64,000 nt of DNA, taken from the NCBI GenBank assembly GCA_001566295.1, contig KQ964268.1:124001-188000 (forward strand), written 5' to 3'. Origin of the DNA: Microdochium bolleyi (taxonomy: Eukaryota; Ascomycota; Sordariomycetes; Xylariales; Microdochiaceae). The translations under genes were made by a program, and so were the position numbers. Positions within the stretch are counted from its first letter, which is position 1. Each line of letters begins with the position of its first letter. Below, in pieces: positions 21,721 through 34,460 of the stretch. The notes under the pieces were generated by a model that was not told the DNA's origin, did no database searches, and saw only the letters and a program-made list of their open reading frames with translations.

Positions 21721-24700
21721 AATAAGTCCACACATCTTTTCAGACGCGCGATTCCACGGCACTTTATCGGAACCTTGTGACTGCTGTAGTAGTCAAGGAA
21801 GTGAACAAGAGCAGCAAAGCACAGCAGGAGCAATAATCAAACCCTGGCACCAAACAGGATCATGACAATAAACGCCGCACAGGGTTATCCAATGGGACAT
21901 CAGATACGCTGTTGCTATACCAAATGCAGCATCACAGCGATGCTCCAGCTGAGAGTTGTTCAGCCGATCGTCACGATTGAGCCCGTCGCACGCGAAGGAG
22001 AGCAACCGTTACACCGAACCACGTGATGCATGCCGATCAGGAGCCGCACACTGCCAAGCTTTTACCAAGCTCGCCGCAAATGCTCCGATCGCCACGGGGA
22101 CGGCAGGTCTTTCTGGGTGCTATTTCTGGCGACTGCACCTGGAGGGGCCTCCCAGGTCGGGCAGCTGACGAGAATGTCCCGGCGGATTCATTATTCCAGA
22201 ACCACTCCCTTCTCGATCCTCGTTGCCCGTCTGCATACAGGCCTTTCCTGTCCGCCATTCAGGATCTCGCATCGCTCGTGAAGCTTTGTCCTCGCTGCCC
22301 GAGAGTTCCACTCGTTCTTCGATGGCAGGCTCATGGTTACACCGCCGGACGGAGGGGCGCCCTTGCTCCCCGGGGGGCGATGAGCCCGCGACGTGGGGTT
22401 CTGCGATCTGGAACCCCGAAAACAGGATGCTTTGCATCTGACAATACGACTTTCCTGCGCTGTCATTGCATCATTGGACCCCCCAGCAGGGACCATGCAA
22501 GTGTGCGGTCCCCTCCCAATCACAGATCATCGTCACCAATAGCCGACACGAGAGAGAAAGTCCCTACAGCCATTACACGAAAAGGACCCCACACTACGCA
22601 TGCATGCAGCTGCTGCACTCCTCCAGACTTGCGGTAGTGACATGCATGATGCACACGAACGACGAGCGGTGGCTGGTCGGACGACCTCTCGTCCTCTCAA
22701 TGCTAGCACCTGATGATGACAGCAGTGGCTGAAGACCATGTGGAGAGGCAGAAAAAAGCCCACTTTCCTTCACCGGGGGGGGGGGCGGGGGGCAAGACAC
22801 GAGGAAGAATGTCCACAAGCGCGCCCGCGCCCGCGCCGGTAGGGCGGAACGGAGAGAAAAGCGCCCACCCCCACCTTTCTCGTGTCTCACTGGATGACCC
22901 CTGCCCTCCCATTGTTCTTGTAGTAATCCGAGGCGACGCCAGACTCCGCCGTGTCCGCTTCTCGGGAGCCTCAGGGAGGGGAATTGTTCCGCGTCAAGGG
23001 GACGGCTCCTCGCCTGACCTCCTGGGCTTGCATGCTGGGCAAGACCCGATTGCATTTAGAACGAGGAGTCTGACGATGGTGGATCGAGGGCCGTCCGTAG
23101 AAGTGGTGGGATGGAATATCTGACGACTGGAAGCTCATGTCTGATTCTGGTGTTGACACTGCCACACAATGCTAGCTTGGAGAAATATGGAGGTGCTCAT
23201 GATACACTTCGGACGACAGAGTTGCGCTTGACGATATCATGACATAATAGATGGACTACAAGCGCGAGAGGAAGATTCAGATCAATCCATGGAGAAGATT
23301 GAGCTGGAATCACGCCATCTCATCGACAACGACTGACAAAAGGGCAGCGGCGGAGACTACTCGGTTGCCCGCCCGTATCTGGGGGGAATGCGAGCGATGC
23401 CACCCCACAAGCAGCGTGAGGCAGAGCTGGTGAACGGACCAGACGCACGGAATCGGCGATGCATGATGCGCAAGGCGTCCGTCAGCCGCTTCCGACGGCG
23501 GAGATAGCCCCGCGTGTGGCGGTATCAAAAGGTGAGCGGGATAGGTAGGCGAGCGAGTGGCAGACTAAAAAGTTCTGGAGGCACAGCCCTCACGTGATCA
23601 CTGGCCGGCTAGTCGGCGCCGAGCAAGACGTGCCTGAGCTGATGATGTTCCTGGATTCACATAGCCCCGGCACTGATGCCCTCGTGTTGCCGCGGTGTGT
23701 TGGGAAGCGATAATCCGTTCAGAGCACCTCCCGGAGCACAGGAGCGGAACTCTTTGTTCGATGATGGGGTTTGGTGATTGTGATGATGATCGTGATGATG
23801 ATGTCAAGCGTGCCCAATAGCCCCATTGCTATAGCACGGCTGCTAATTATGTCATGACAAGTCCCCGACAGATTCCTTCCTCGGACCTGGCTCATGGCCG
23901 AAGCGGGGAGCGCCAGATAGGAAGTGCCAGACACGCCTGTTTCCTGCTTGCTCTATCTCTGGGAAGTGCACTAATTAGTCAATCCGGTGGTCTTGTTCAG
24001 ACTGATCAAGCGGAATTTGGTTGAACCGGGAGAATAAGTATCCACTTGGTATGTGGAAAAGCACGCAAAGAGGGGAACGCCTCTGCGAGAATACGAGATA
24101 TTCGGCGGCCGAATCAGCGAGCCCTGCCTAGTCGGGCCCCACACCTCGTTGCTTTGTCTGCCGATGGAGGGAGGAGTGAAAGAGCACGCCGTTCAGAAGC
24201 AGGACTTGAGTCCTTGGGTACAGCGCATGTTACTTCTCGCTCTTGGCCATAACACGAATTGGCCTAATAATAAGTTGTGGGCAAAGTGTGTGTCATGCCG
24301 TGTCGCTAGCTCTCACTCGGAGTTGGCGTTCGGCTGAGGGTTGTGGCGTTATAGTCGTTGGAAAAGGATTGACGCCACAAGACATCAGCAGCGTGACCTA
24401 TGAGTTACAATAACGGCTGGAGAGGCGCAGCCGAACTCTGCTCTGCGGCTGATATTCCGAACTATGGCAGTGTTCACTAGGTTAAGATTTCATGCCATCA
24501 AAAGTCATTATTCCGCGGTTCAGGCAGGCTTGGGTGCGTAATGCCATGCGATCCTGGAAATAGGCAATGAAACGAGTTAGGCTTCATTAGACACTTACGC
24601 AGTAGTCCGAGCTTGAACTGGTATCGTTACATTGTGATATTGCTGATTTCTACAAGGTTTAGAGCTAAGAGTTGCTGTGTGGTCCGTGGGAAGGGTCAGA

Positions 24701-26387
24701 TCTGGCGGAGCAGAGTTTGTGTCTTGGCGAGGTGGACAAGAAGCACACTTTTCGGATCCCAAGCAGCCGGCATGCAATTCAGTGCATGGGCAATGGCGCA
24801 AGACCTTGCCTCTCATGTCACAGCAGCTGGCGTGTTTGCCTACCTGATCTGGCTTCTGCATTTCTGTCTGCAGCATGCAGTCAGCAGTGCCTTACCTGCA
24901 CATCTTGTCAACTCCGCATCAAGGTTTTGGGGCCTTACCTCACCACCCGCTGCACAGACGACCGGTTTTCTTGATTCCAGTACCCGAACTGCCGCCTATC
25001 GAATGATCTCAGCTGAGCTTGCTCAGCTTATGCTAGCGTTGCCGACTTCCTGCAAAGCAAATCTGCGCGGTTGCTAGTCTCGCTAGCGAGCCACATCGAG
25101 ATGGTCGATTCGCAGAGGGTCCCAGGGCAGTCCGTATCAAGGACAGTGTGAGTTGATTCAGGGCATTTCCGTTCCGCCTACTCGGAACAATGGGATCGAG
25201 GGTGGGCAGCGCCGTTGCCTAGGCGGCCTGGTGGACAAAGATCAGGCGGGGACCGTTGTGAGGGTGCGCATTGTCTGACTAGGCTGGATGACGTACCACC
25301 CCTTTAGCCTTTAGGACGGCTCGCAGCTAGCTAGCAGCCGTTGACCCTGTTCCCTGGCTCGCCTGGCAGCCTGGAGGACTCAGAACGCGAGGGCCGACGG
25401 CACGCCCTGACTGGACGAGCGGTGCTTGATGGGGGTCTCGTATTATGCACGACCCAGCCTGTGATCTGCACAATGCCGACCAACCACAAGGGGCCACCCC
25501 TGCTTCTGCCAGCAGCCGCATGGAAGAGCCCCACGACGGTAGAGCGATGGAAAGCATGGAAGACGTACGTGCACGAGGGGTCCTGCAGACGCCCGGCCAG
25601 AGCATCCAGAACTGAGTTTTCTCTGAGCACAGCTCGCATGGCTGCGGATTCTGACGTCTGCTTCTAGCAGTCAAGCTCTCCCGACCGCCGCTAGCAGAAT
25701 AGGGAGACAAGAACCGAACAATGCACCCAGAGACGAGCACTGGACCGTTGCCTCTGCCATGTGCAGATCGGCAACGACGGAGCAGGCCGGCCGGCGGACC
25801 CGCGCGGTGGCCGGCGCATGTGCCGGTGCCAACAAGCCCAGTGACCCCTGACCGGTCTATTCATGGACACGAGTGGGCACGCACAGTACTCCGTACCGGA
25901 GCTGCTGGCAGGACGACACGCCTTCGGCACCCTGCCACCACCTTCTTGCGCCCTGGGCGGAGTACTCTCGTCTCTTTTCCTCCGCCGACAGGGTGCCGGC
26001 CTGCCCCGGCTCGGCTAGGCCATGTCGTCCCATCAGTCAATCAGGGCCCCTTTGTGGTCCCTGGGCGGAAGCCCTGGCAAACCCGGCAAAGTTGTTTCCT
26101 GCGCTAGCCTCGCCCGCAGCCAAGCAACGTCAACATGCGGTCCGTCCCAAGGCAGGTCGGGCATCTGCCACTTTCGAATACGGCGCCCATGGTGGTGGGC
26201 CATGCTGGCCGGGCGTGTCATCGCCTCCTGCTCGGTGAGATTCTGCTGTTGTGGCTCCAATCCCGGGCATCCACCGCACGTCGTGCTGATGACATCGGCG
26301 CACCACTTGGTGGCATCCACCTCGTGTGCCGTCTGCTGTGCTCTGCTGGTCTATCCTGGGAGCCGCGGGGGGAGGAGCATCTGCATG

Positions 26388-26394
26388 TATAAGA
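26388..26394 (+). promoter_or_regulatory. TATA box of the repeat wall-protein gene
   Basis: TATAAGA is followed by a long pyrimidine-rich leader up to the ATG at 26582 and a tcacaATG start context. This arrangement is typical of strongly expressed fungal genes. The 8-mer GTATAAGA is shared with the promoter at 42190. Confidence 0.55.
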
Positions 26395-26581
26395 GTCGCA
26401 CACCACTCCGTCCTCCTACATCCCTTTTCGATTCTGCTCCTCATCCAGCAATCAACTCCAACGACTCTCGCTTGTCTCCTTTGGACCACTCTCGCTTCAC
26501 CCCAGCCAATATCTCTTGGCACTTCTCGCTTGATCCAACAATCAACACTTAATTGTAATTAATCCAAAGACCGAAGTCACA

Positions 26582-27991
26582 ATGAAGACTGCTGCTATCG
26601 CCCTCATGGCCTCGGCCGCCGTGGCCATGCCTACCTACCCCGTCGCCGACCAGGAGTACCCGACCACCACCTACCCCGTTGCTGCGACCACCACGACCTG
26701 CACTGACGAGGAGTACCCGACCACCACCGTCGCCACCTACCCCGTCGTCAGCACCACCAGCACCTACGAGGCTGTCACCACCTCCAGCACCCAGGACGAG
26801 TACTACCCGACCACCTACCCCGTAGTCGACACCTCGAGCACCTACCAGGCTTCCACCAGCAGCACCAAGGAGGACTACTACCCGACCACCTACCCTGTCG
26901 TCGACACCTCAAGCACCTACCAGGCGTCCACCACCACCTACCCCGTTGTTGACACCTCCAGCACTTACCACGCTGAGACCACCTCATCTTGCACTGACGA
27001 GACCACCACCTCGGAGTACTACCCTACCACCACCTACCCCGTTGTCGACACCTCGAGCACCTACCAGGCGTCCACCACCACCTACCCCGTTGTTGACACC
27101 TCCAGCACCTACCACGCTGAGACTACCTCGTCGTGCACCGACGAGACCACCACTTCGGAGTATTACCCTACCACCACCTACCCGGCGACGACCTACCCCG
27201 TCATCACCACCAGCAGCGAGGTGTACTACACCACCACTTACCCCGTCGTGAACACCACCAGCACTTACCACGCTGCCACCACCTCGTCGTGCACCGACGA
27301 GACTACGACTGAGTACTACCCCACCACCACCTACCCGGCGACGACCTACCCCGTCATCACCACCTCGGCCACCTACCCCGTCCACTCGTCCGAGACCACC
27401 TCGGAGTGCACCGACGAGACCACCACTGAGTACCAGCCCACCACCTACACCACCAAGACCGAGTACTCGACCAAGTACACCACCGTCGTTGAGTCGACCA
27501 CCTGCTCCGACGAGACCACCACCTACACCACCGAGTACCCTACCACCTACCCCGTGACCAGCTACCCCGTGACCAGCTACCCCGTCACCAGCTACCCGGT
27601 TACCACTGTCGAGACTTACCCCGTCACCAGCGAAGAGAGCACTTCTTGCCCTCCCACCACCCTGACCACTCAGACCTACCCGGTCCAGCCTCCTCCCCAG
27701 ACCTACCCCGTCCAGACCCCTCCGGCTCAGACCACCCCCGTCCAGCCTCCCACGGACACCTACCCCGTCCAGTCTCCTCCTGCTCAGACCTACCCCGTCC
27801 AGCCCCCGGCTGTGTCCACGACTGCTCCCGTCCAGCCTCCCCCGGCTCAGACCTACCCTACCAAGGCCCCGGCTGCGTCCACCACTTCGCCGGCTCAGCC
27901 CCCCACGACCAGCATCCCCGTCGCTGGTGCCGCCCTGAACAAGGTCAGCGTCGCCGCCGTCTTCGGTGCTATCGTCGCCCTCTTCATGTAA
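26582..27991 (+). CDS. Thr/Tyr/Pro-repeat cell-wall protein, probably GPI-anchored
   Basis: 469 residues, one exon. A signal peptide is likely at 1-15 (ends SAAVA). The body is built from TTYPV-type units. Longer modules combine STYQAS, TTYPVVDTSSTYHA, SSCTDETTTSEYY and PTTTYPVVDT, giving a 48-residue repeat present twice in nearly identical DNA. The recurrent SCTDETTT motif supplies one cysteine per module. Residues about 360-440 switch to Pro/Gln repeats (YPVQPPPQTYPVQ). The end, VAGAALNKVSVAAVFGAIVALFM, has the small-residue site and hydrophobic tail of a GPI-attachment signal. Codons are almost all C-ending, consistent with high expression. Expected location: covalently bound in the cell wall, O-mannosylated, with a structural or adhesive role (inference). 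An antisense Gly-rich open frame is a by-product of the codon bias. Confidence 0.88.
   Translation: MKTAAIALMASAAVAMPTYPVADQEYPTTTYPVAATTTTCTDEEYPTTTVATYPVVSTTSTYEAVTTSSTQDEYYPTTYPVVDTSSTYQASTSSTKEDYYPTTYPVVDTSSTYQASTTTYPVVDTSSTYHAETTSSCTDETTTSEYYPTTTYPVVDTSSTYQASTTTYPVVDTSSTYHAETTSSCTDETTTSEYYPTTTYPATTYPVITTSSEVYYTTTYPVVNTTSTYHAATTSSCTDETTTEYYPTTTYPATTYPVITTSATYPVHSSETTSECTDETTTEYQPTTYTTKTEYSTKYTTVVESTTCSDETTTYTTEYPTTYPVTSYPVTSYPVTSYPVTTVETYPVTSEESTSCPPTTLTTQTYPVQPPPQTYPVQTPPAQTTPVQPPTDTYPVQSPPAQTYPVQPPAVSTTAPVQPPPAQTYPTKAPAASTTSPAQPPTTSIPVAGAALNKVSVAAVFGAIVALFM
26912..27183 (+). repeat. 144-bp tandem coding repeat
   Basis: Two adjacent copies, 26912-27055 and 27056 to about 27183 (the second shortened), encode the same 48-residue module of the wall protein. 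They differ mainly at third codon positions. Such repeats are prone to copy-number change between strains. Confidence 0.85.
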
Positions 27992-29876
27992 GAGGTTGGA
28001 CTTCAAGAGCTTAGCAGCTTCACATGACGATTTCGGATCTGAATATTTGTTACATATAACTTTCGATTCACTCATTATTTCTACCCCATCGACAAAACAA
28101 GACAACAAGAACATCCATCCAAGCTTCTCGTCCCTCACGGGACCGGCCCCGGATTCCGCCAAACACCCACCACCGAGCAGTTGAACATTTTACACACCAA
28201 GGAGTTGAGGAGGTAACTTGGAGGTTCAGGATCACATAATTGCAAACCGGCCGAGGTTGAGATAATCCCTCTGCCCGGGTGTGTATCCCTGTCTCCTTTT
28301 TATGACGATTTTCCTTCCTTTTACACATAGACTTAAGTAGTTTTGCATTTTTCTTCAGAGAGGCACAGCTTGCTCGGTTGGGTTCACACAAAAGGTCCTC
28401 TGGGATGTTGAGGATAGAGACAGAATTAATGATATTGCCTCTTCAAACATTACTACCAATTTCCCTGCACCGTGATTGTTGTACTCTTGTGAAACCTTCT
28501 GCACTGTTAGACCGTCTAATTTTTCGACTGCATCTTCGCGGTTTGTTCCATCAGGGTGTTTCTTGAGTAGACCACTCGGCCTTAATCGTGGAGCCCATCT
28601 TCGAGCAAGAAGTTCGAAGTCACCGACCGATAGAGGTGTGTGGAGACACGACATTCCGACACGACGCACCACGACCCACCATACCACCCCCAACCGTCAA
28701 CGTGCTTGACACTTGCCCAGGACACTGTCCTGACTGTTCGTGCAGAAAAACCGGCCCTGTATGCCACCGAGTTCTTCCAACTCCAGTTTTAAAGGCGGAT
28801 AGCCAGTGGCAAAGTGGTGCTTATGGTCAGCTACATTGCATTCACCCCGATCTCGTGCATCTCGGCAACCGCAATGGTGTGGTGCCGGCTGGTCCGTCAT
28901 TGGCTCGGATCGGCAAGTAAAAAAGTAAAAAGGGGCCCTTCTGAACGCTACAATCTTTGAAACACGCGGTTCCTGACTAGACACTTTCTTGGGGGTGCAC
29001 AAGTCAGGAACCAGAAAACGCCACAGGAGGAGAAGGTCGTGGTGGGGAGGGATGATAGTGCGGATGGCAGCATGACCTGATGATTTGTCGGTCGGGACGG
29101 GCGAAGCCCAGCTGCATTATTATGCAGGAGACTGTGAGTGTGTTGCGCAAGAAACCACGTCTGCAACAGAGATTGTGTGGGTGGGGATGCACCGCGAGTG
29201 AAAAGCAAAGAGCCGGTCCTTTGAACAGAGAGCCGAAGGGCAAGCCAAAAGATGGAGGGTTCGTTCCTGCATCCGATCCTGTTGCAGGGCCTGGATCGAT
29301 CTGCACACTAGAGTCGAGATTGAGCATTGAGTTGAGAAGCCTAGGGTGGTTGGTGGTCGAGGTGAGTTCAGATCACGATTCGTCCGTACGTCGCCGTCAC
29401 GACTGCCTTCTGCCTTGGTTGACGTGGGGATGACTCCTCCTTCCTGTCGAAGGGGCAGTAATGACGTGCTCCCGCGGAACGCCATCCAGGTTTTCCTCCA
29501 TCCGGATCGATGGGCAACACAGGGTGGTCCCCACTGCGGCTCTTCGGCCAGCTGAGCGGGAGCGCTCTTGGCAAGCAGGGCACAGCCAGCGCCACATGTC
29601 AGGGGTCTGGCGAATGTCCATCCTGGAATCGCGCGGTCCTCGTGAGGCGGAGAAGCGGTTCGAAGATTCTTTCTCTCGCGTGGAGATTCCCAGAAGACTG
29701 TAGTCTCCAGTCCCGCGGAGAAGGTGTGGAGCGATGAGCGAGCAAGAAACAACAGCACAAGATAAAGAAGAAAAGTACGCGAGGCCTGCTCCGCATCCTC
29801 GCAGTAGCATATGGGCCGGCGCCTCGTTAGCTCCAGGGCAACCATCGGCTCCCCTGCGAAGTCCAGGGGTATTTGC

Positions 29877-29925
29877 TCACACACACGCACACACGCGCGC
29901 GTACTCCGCACACACACACACACAA
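29877..29925. repeat. Imperfect CA/CG microsatellite
   Basis: A run of CA dinucleotides with CG interruptions and a gtactccg break. Alternating purine-pyrimidine sequence of this kind is length-variable. Confidence 0.9.
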
Positions 29926-30635
29926 AAGGCAGCCCGGAACGCCCGGAGCATGTCCACATCTCTGTCATTGTCGTGTGGACCGTTGAGTTATGGGGCGAGC
30001 GTGTCCGGCAAGGATGGAATGGCTGACGCCTGGGGAGTGGGAACAGCGGGAGGGGCTTTCTGTCCCGCTTCTTTGTCCTCCTCCACCGTGCGTGTCTGGT
30101 TTGTCTTGTTCATGGCGGATTCCAAAGTCGGAGCGGAGATCACAGTGAGCGAGAGAAACAAGATTGGAAATGGGGTTCGCTCTATGGAACGACTGGCAAC
30201 ATCGATCGCGATGGTGGGACAAGGTGCCGGTCGGAAGGGTGAGCAGTCTGTGCCGCAGCTCGAGAAGGACCTATCGACGATGTTGAAAGAAAAGATTGCC
30301 CCTCATCTTGGCTTATGTGGATGCCTGTGGAAAGCTCAGTCCGGGGCCATTGTCTTGATTTGGACCGTGACGGATTACCTCGCGGGCAGGGGTTCAGAGC
30401 ACAAAGGATCAGAGACAAGAAAACTCAATTCCAACACCACGCCGCACGCCCGCGTGGTCCCCGTACTTTCGCAAGGGCGGGCACAGGTGAGACATTCAGG
30501 GCAGAGTTCTGTCTGTGGCTCATGCCTTGCTGCATGACAATATTCTGTGGAGAATCACCGAGTTCATGCTGTGGCGGTGCTGTTCTGTCCAGGTGGCTCT
30601 AAGACACATCTTTCTTCTGCCGGAGAAGGCTCAGC

Positions 30636-30661
30636 CACACACACACACACACACACACACA
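30636..30661. repeat. (CA)13 microsatellite
   Basis: Thirteen uninterrupted CA units, 26 bp, in non-coding sequence. Confidence 0.95.
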
Positions 30662-32594
30662 AAGCCAGGCTCAGAGCCAAGGTGGAAGTTTGCCTAGGTA
30701 GCATGTGCACTTGGAATCTGTTCTTGCGCGAGGCATTGTTTAGTGGGATCAGTCATGTGCACCTGGTTGTCTTCACACGGCCACGGAGGCATTCACAACT
30801 CCTGGTGCGGCACTCCGAGAACAATGCAATGAACTGCTAAACGCTACCCTCAACAATAACAGGAAGAGATGGTTTGCAATAGCACTGGCTGTTTTGTTTT
30901 GTTTGCAAAGACGAGTCTTGCAGTTGTCTCAAACAGGCTTGCTATCGTGCTGTTTCGCTCATGAGAGATAGAGCTGTGTCGGCTATACTAGCAAGCCTAG
31001 GGTCAATAATGCTGCGCTTCCAGTAAACACCGGCCTCACCTCGCATTCAAGGCATCCCTATTCTTTGAGTCCCGATGTTGGTTCTGAGCATGCAGCCTGG
31101 TCATGAAACTGAAAGCGCAAAAACAACCCAGTGTCCTATCCGCTGCCATGGTGACAATGAACCCTCACGGATTTCCAATCCTTCACGCGGAGCATACTGT
31201 GCAGTTTCGGATGGGCGAGGAGAAACATTTATTCTGGATCTTCCATATTGACGGCAGTCACGTCAATTTCCTCTCAGTCGCGTTCAGCGTGCTCGGCGAG
31301 TCTTAGATTCAGACCTATCTCAGACGGATCAAATCCGACTGCAATTTCGGGGTGATATACGTTTCGAGGTGAGGCAGCTGTACCTAAGCTGAAATTGGTT
31401 CACGATAGAGGGAGCGTGTGGAAATTCAGATTGGCTAAAAGTCCCACCGAGATCTCAGGGCCTCAGCCTTATGCCTGAACACCGGGCTCAAGTCAGCATG
31501 TTCTGCCTATCCGGCAATCGAGACAATAGTGCATGGCAGAGACTCCTCTGGGACGGTAGAATAACGTGGAATTGAGGGCCAAAACCAACTGTGTCCACGA
31601 CTTCAATATCAGTAGAGAATCTTCTTTGTTTGCCTCAGTCGATGATGCTAACGGCTTGTGATCCGCCAACGCAAAGATTGAGAGGGGACCCCTAACCTTC
31701 AGGAGAACTCTTGCTCCTTGACATGGCAATACGTGCACCGCCTTTGAAGATAAGCCGTGGACACATGGGGATTTGCCAGCACCGCCCGTGTGAGCTAAGG
31801 TGACCGAGCTGGCCTTCCATATGCCGATGATCGACACGTTCCCTCCTCGGCGGCAGAAGACAATGATGTGCCAAGCAACAACGCACAAACCTAGAGCAGC
31901 TACCTAGTAAAAAACAACCAGTAGAATGTCCATTCAGCTCGAGCGATCCCAGCTCAGGCCCTCGAGTCTCGCAAGGACTCTTGAGCCGGCTTATCGAAGA
32001 TCCCAGGGCGAGGTCTGAGGCCTGACGTGGTGATTGCTTGCCGGCCGTACTGTGCCAATAGTGGCACCATGTGGTCCTGGCGCCTCACGCGAACACCTCT
32101 GTCCAAGTCGCAAAGCTCCTCTGGCTGTGACTGTCTAGCCCAACTCCCGTCTTGAATTGATCTGAGTCGTTTTGCATTGTTAATTCCACTGATATCTCAA
32201 ATGCTCGTTGCAAAATCCATCCTCCAAGGCCAATGCAAGAATACTCTTCCTGGCCGAAGTAGTCAATGCCTGCCTCCGAAGGCACTGGCTTGGAACTTTG
32301 GTTATGGGCGATGTACGGACAGCTTGAATGCCTTCCACTCTATAATTCTCAGGTCAACTTTGGAGCAAGGACAGAACCCAAAGCTTTCCTAGATACCTGA
32401 CCAGGACCTTATTGAATCTCGGCTACCGCGGCTACTATATAGTATGGCTACATGACACCTGCTGTTCCTGTTTCATCCAGATTCGACCTTGACAACGTGT
32501 ACAGACGATTACTGCAGTCACTTCGGTAGCAAACCCTTTACCATCACCGACGTAACACAACAACCACGACAAGAGCACCAACGCAAGCGCAGAG

Positions 32595-33077
32595 ATGAAG
32601 TTTCCGTACAATCTGAGATATGCTCGGATCGAGGAATCCGACGCCGACGCCGAATGTTCCCCCGCGAGGCTCGAGTCATCGTCGTCACCGTCACCGTCGT
32701 CATCCGCAGGGTCCACAATTGTCGAGACCGAGGAGGTCGACCACTTCCCGCTCCTGAAGGTTGCCTTTGTATATCAACCTCCGCCACTGGTCTACGCTGA
32801 GGAGCCGTTCGGCATGCTCATCGACACGCGCAAGGTCCAGAACTGGTTCATCACGGTCCAGGTCCTCCGCGACGGCCAGGAGATCGACCTTTGGGGCAAG
32901 TCCAAGATAGTGGAGGACACCGTCCGGTGGGACGACATCAAACTGATCATCCCAGGAATGTACACGTTCAATGTGTACCTCAGCAGGGTCAAGAAAGACT
33001 GGAAGGAGGGGGTTTGCGATCTGGACCCGACCTTTGAGGTCAGGCAGAAGTTTTGCGGAGAGTGTATGAAGCCGTGA
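32595..33077 (+). CDS. Small protein of unknown function, possible velvet-like beta-sandwich
   Basis: 160 residues, one exon, with a good start context (gcagagATGA). Residues 1-50 are Ser/Asp/Glu-rich and probably disordered. Residues about 53-155 alternate hydrophobic and polar residues as a beta-rich domain would: FPLLKVAFVYQPPPLVYAEE, then NWFITVQVLRDGQEIDLWG, then WDDIKLIIPGMYTFNVYLS, ending DPTFEVRQKFCGEC. The order 'L-x-DG ... L-x-G ... D-L ... G-x-Y-x-F ... F-x-V' loosely parallels the second half of fungal velvet domains, which bind DNA and regulate development. This is inference from pattern only. There is no signal peptide, so it is probably nuclear or cytosolic. It stands alone, about 1.4 kb from the lectin gene. 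I do not recognise a named family with confidence. Confidence 0.65.
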   Translation: MKFPYNLRYARIEESDADAECSPARLESSSSPSPSSSAGSTIVETEEVDHFPLLKVAFVYQPPPLVYAEEPFGMLIDTRKVQNWFITVQVLRDGQEIDLWGKSKIVEDTVRWDDIKLIIPGMYTFNVYLSRVKKDWKEGVCDLDPTFEVRQKFCGECMKP

Positions 33078-34460
33078 AGCAGCAGTTTGTCAGGCCTGGA
33101 CACGGAGGGGAACTTGGCCCATGTCGGCTGTGGGGTATCGCCTCAATAAGAGCCATGTTGCTGACGAGCATTGGTCAACGACTAGTGGGCCAGCCATGAG
33201 ACTTGTAAATGGCTTTGTAGACAGGATCGTCCGCGCACCTCGGGCCGCCAGGATGAAAGACACTGGTGGGGCATATCAGACAAAGATATTGTTTCGTTTT
33301 GGCACTTCCACGCATCCCTCTCAGTGTCCAGAAAAGCAAACTTCGAAGTCGTGAGGTAGTGACAGCTCTTGTCTTGTTCTGGTAATCGCGACTCTTGTGA
33401 CCGACCACGCAGGCTCGTGCGAGGCAGTGGTCGTGGTTGCTCACCCGGGTTTCCTGAGCCAATCGGTTGCTGATCTGTTTTGAACTGGCATCGTCAACAA
33501 CCACGTGTACCTTTTCAGGCCCTTCATTTTGCCATGACGGGATTTTGCATGGCAGTCTTCTCTTCGCTGTTCGGGACCGAAGCTGAGGACAGCAGCGCCT
33601 GAGGAGTCCATCTTCACAGTTGACACCGCCCCGACACAGGTGACAGGCTAAGTCGTCGAGTGATTGCTGACCAAACTGTTAACGGATGCATTACTCCGCA
33701 TGCCCAATCGGGCATATAATCTGAAAATTATCCGAGACTGACAGGCAGGGAGTAGTGCTGTCAGCATTGGACCGCGAATGCGGACGATATCCATGCCTGC
33801 GTGACGCGCCATCTCATCAGCGGCAGGGTGTTTGACTAGGTGTATGTCGTTGTTGCTTCCCCGCATTCTCAAAAGAAGCTAATGTGCAACCTCTACAAAT
33901 ATCCGAAAGCATGTAAACAGTATTATTTCCTGATTGAGTTCCCAATTCACAGAATCACGGATTGACCCCTCGCCAGAAAGAAGAACCTTTCCGTTCACTC
34001 CATGAGTACCTCTACACCACAGCCCATGGGCAAGGCAAGTTTGGGGATCCCGCTCGCTCAGCCCGCGTATTCGACCTGATGTGGTAACCCGCGAGGCATG
34101 ACACAGCGTGGCAGAAGAGACTCAGCTTGTCGTGGCCGTTCAGTTCTTGGCGATCCACACCATGACCATGGTAGTCAAAGGCCAATGGTTTTCATCATAG
34201 CTCCTGGGGTGGAATGATTTATCATGTCTGATAAAGCATGAGACGTGGTGGTTGCAGCAGCAGCGAGGCTAAATAGTAGTGCCGTCGTTCTACCACATTC
34301 GCTTACGGATACAACCTTCCACCACCGCACGCCGTTGTCACATTGCTGACTTCTATTTAAGTATCCCTTCTTCGGCAGGCTTCGTTCTTAGCATGAATCA
34401 GAGAAGCGTCCGAGATTGCAACCATATTCCAGTACCCAACTCACTTCTTAGCACCCAGCA
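33078..34460. other. Intergenic region, 1.38 kb
   Basis: It holds the 3' flank of the small protein gene and the promoter and leader of the lectin gene. The final 60 bp before 34461 is C/A-rich, typical of a fungal leader. Short open frames show no protein-like composition. No RNA gene or repeat was recognised. Confidence 0.5.

Larger units (their letters stand above)
20895..26581. other. Gene-free 5.7 kb region
   Basis: This is the longest stretch without a gene. Open frames up to about 200 codons exist (for example 22023-22637) but their composition is not protein-like. Distinct features are an AT-rich patch at about 21487-21720, an 11-G run followed by C and six more G at 22775-22792, and a short GAT-type run at about 23770-23800. 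The last 400 bp is the promoter and CT-rich leader of the repeat wall-protein gene. No transposase or terminal repeats were recognised. Confidence 0.5.
27992..32594. other. Gene-poor 4.6 kb region with two CA microsatellites
   Basis: No convincing gene. Two opposed open frames of 267-282 codons overlap at 29120-30537, but both translate into low-quality, Arg/Ser/Cys-rich sequence and are rejected. CA-type microsatellites at 29877-29925 and 30636-30661 are listed separately. The final 200 bp carries the probable promoter of the small protein gene (tatatag near 32438). Confidence 0.5.

Noticed and set aside
26984..28162. 392-codon Gly/Val/Arg-rich antisense frame opposite the wall protein
   Set aside because: A complement of the Thr/Tyr/Pro repeat codons, not a separate gene.
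29120..30537. Two opposed open frames of 282 and 267 codons
   Set aside because: They read through microsatellite DNA, lack family motifs and start context, and have unusual Cys/Arg/Ser content.
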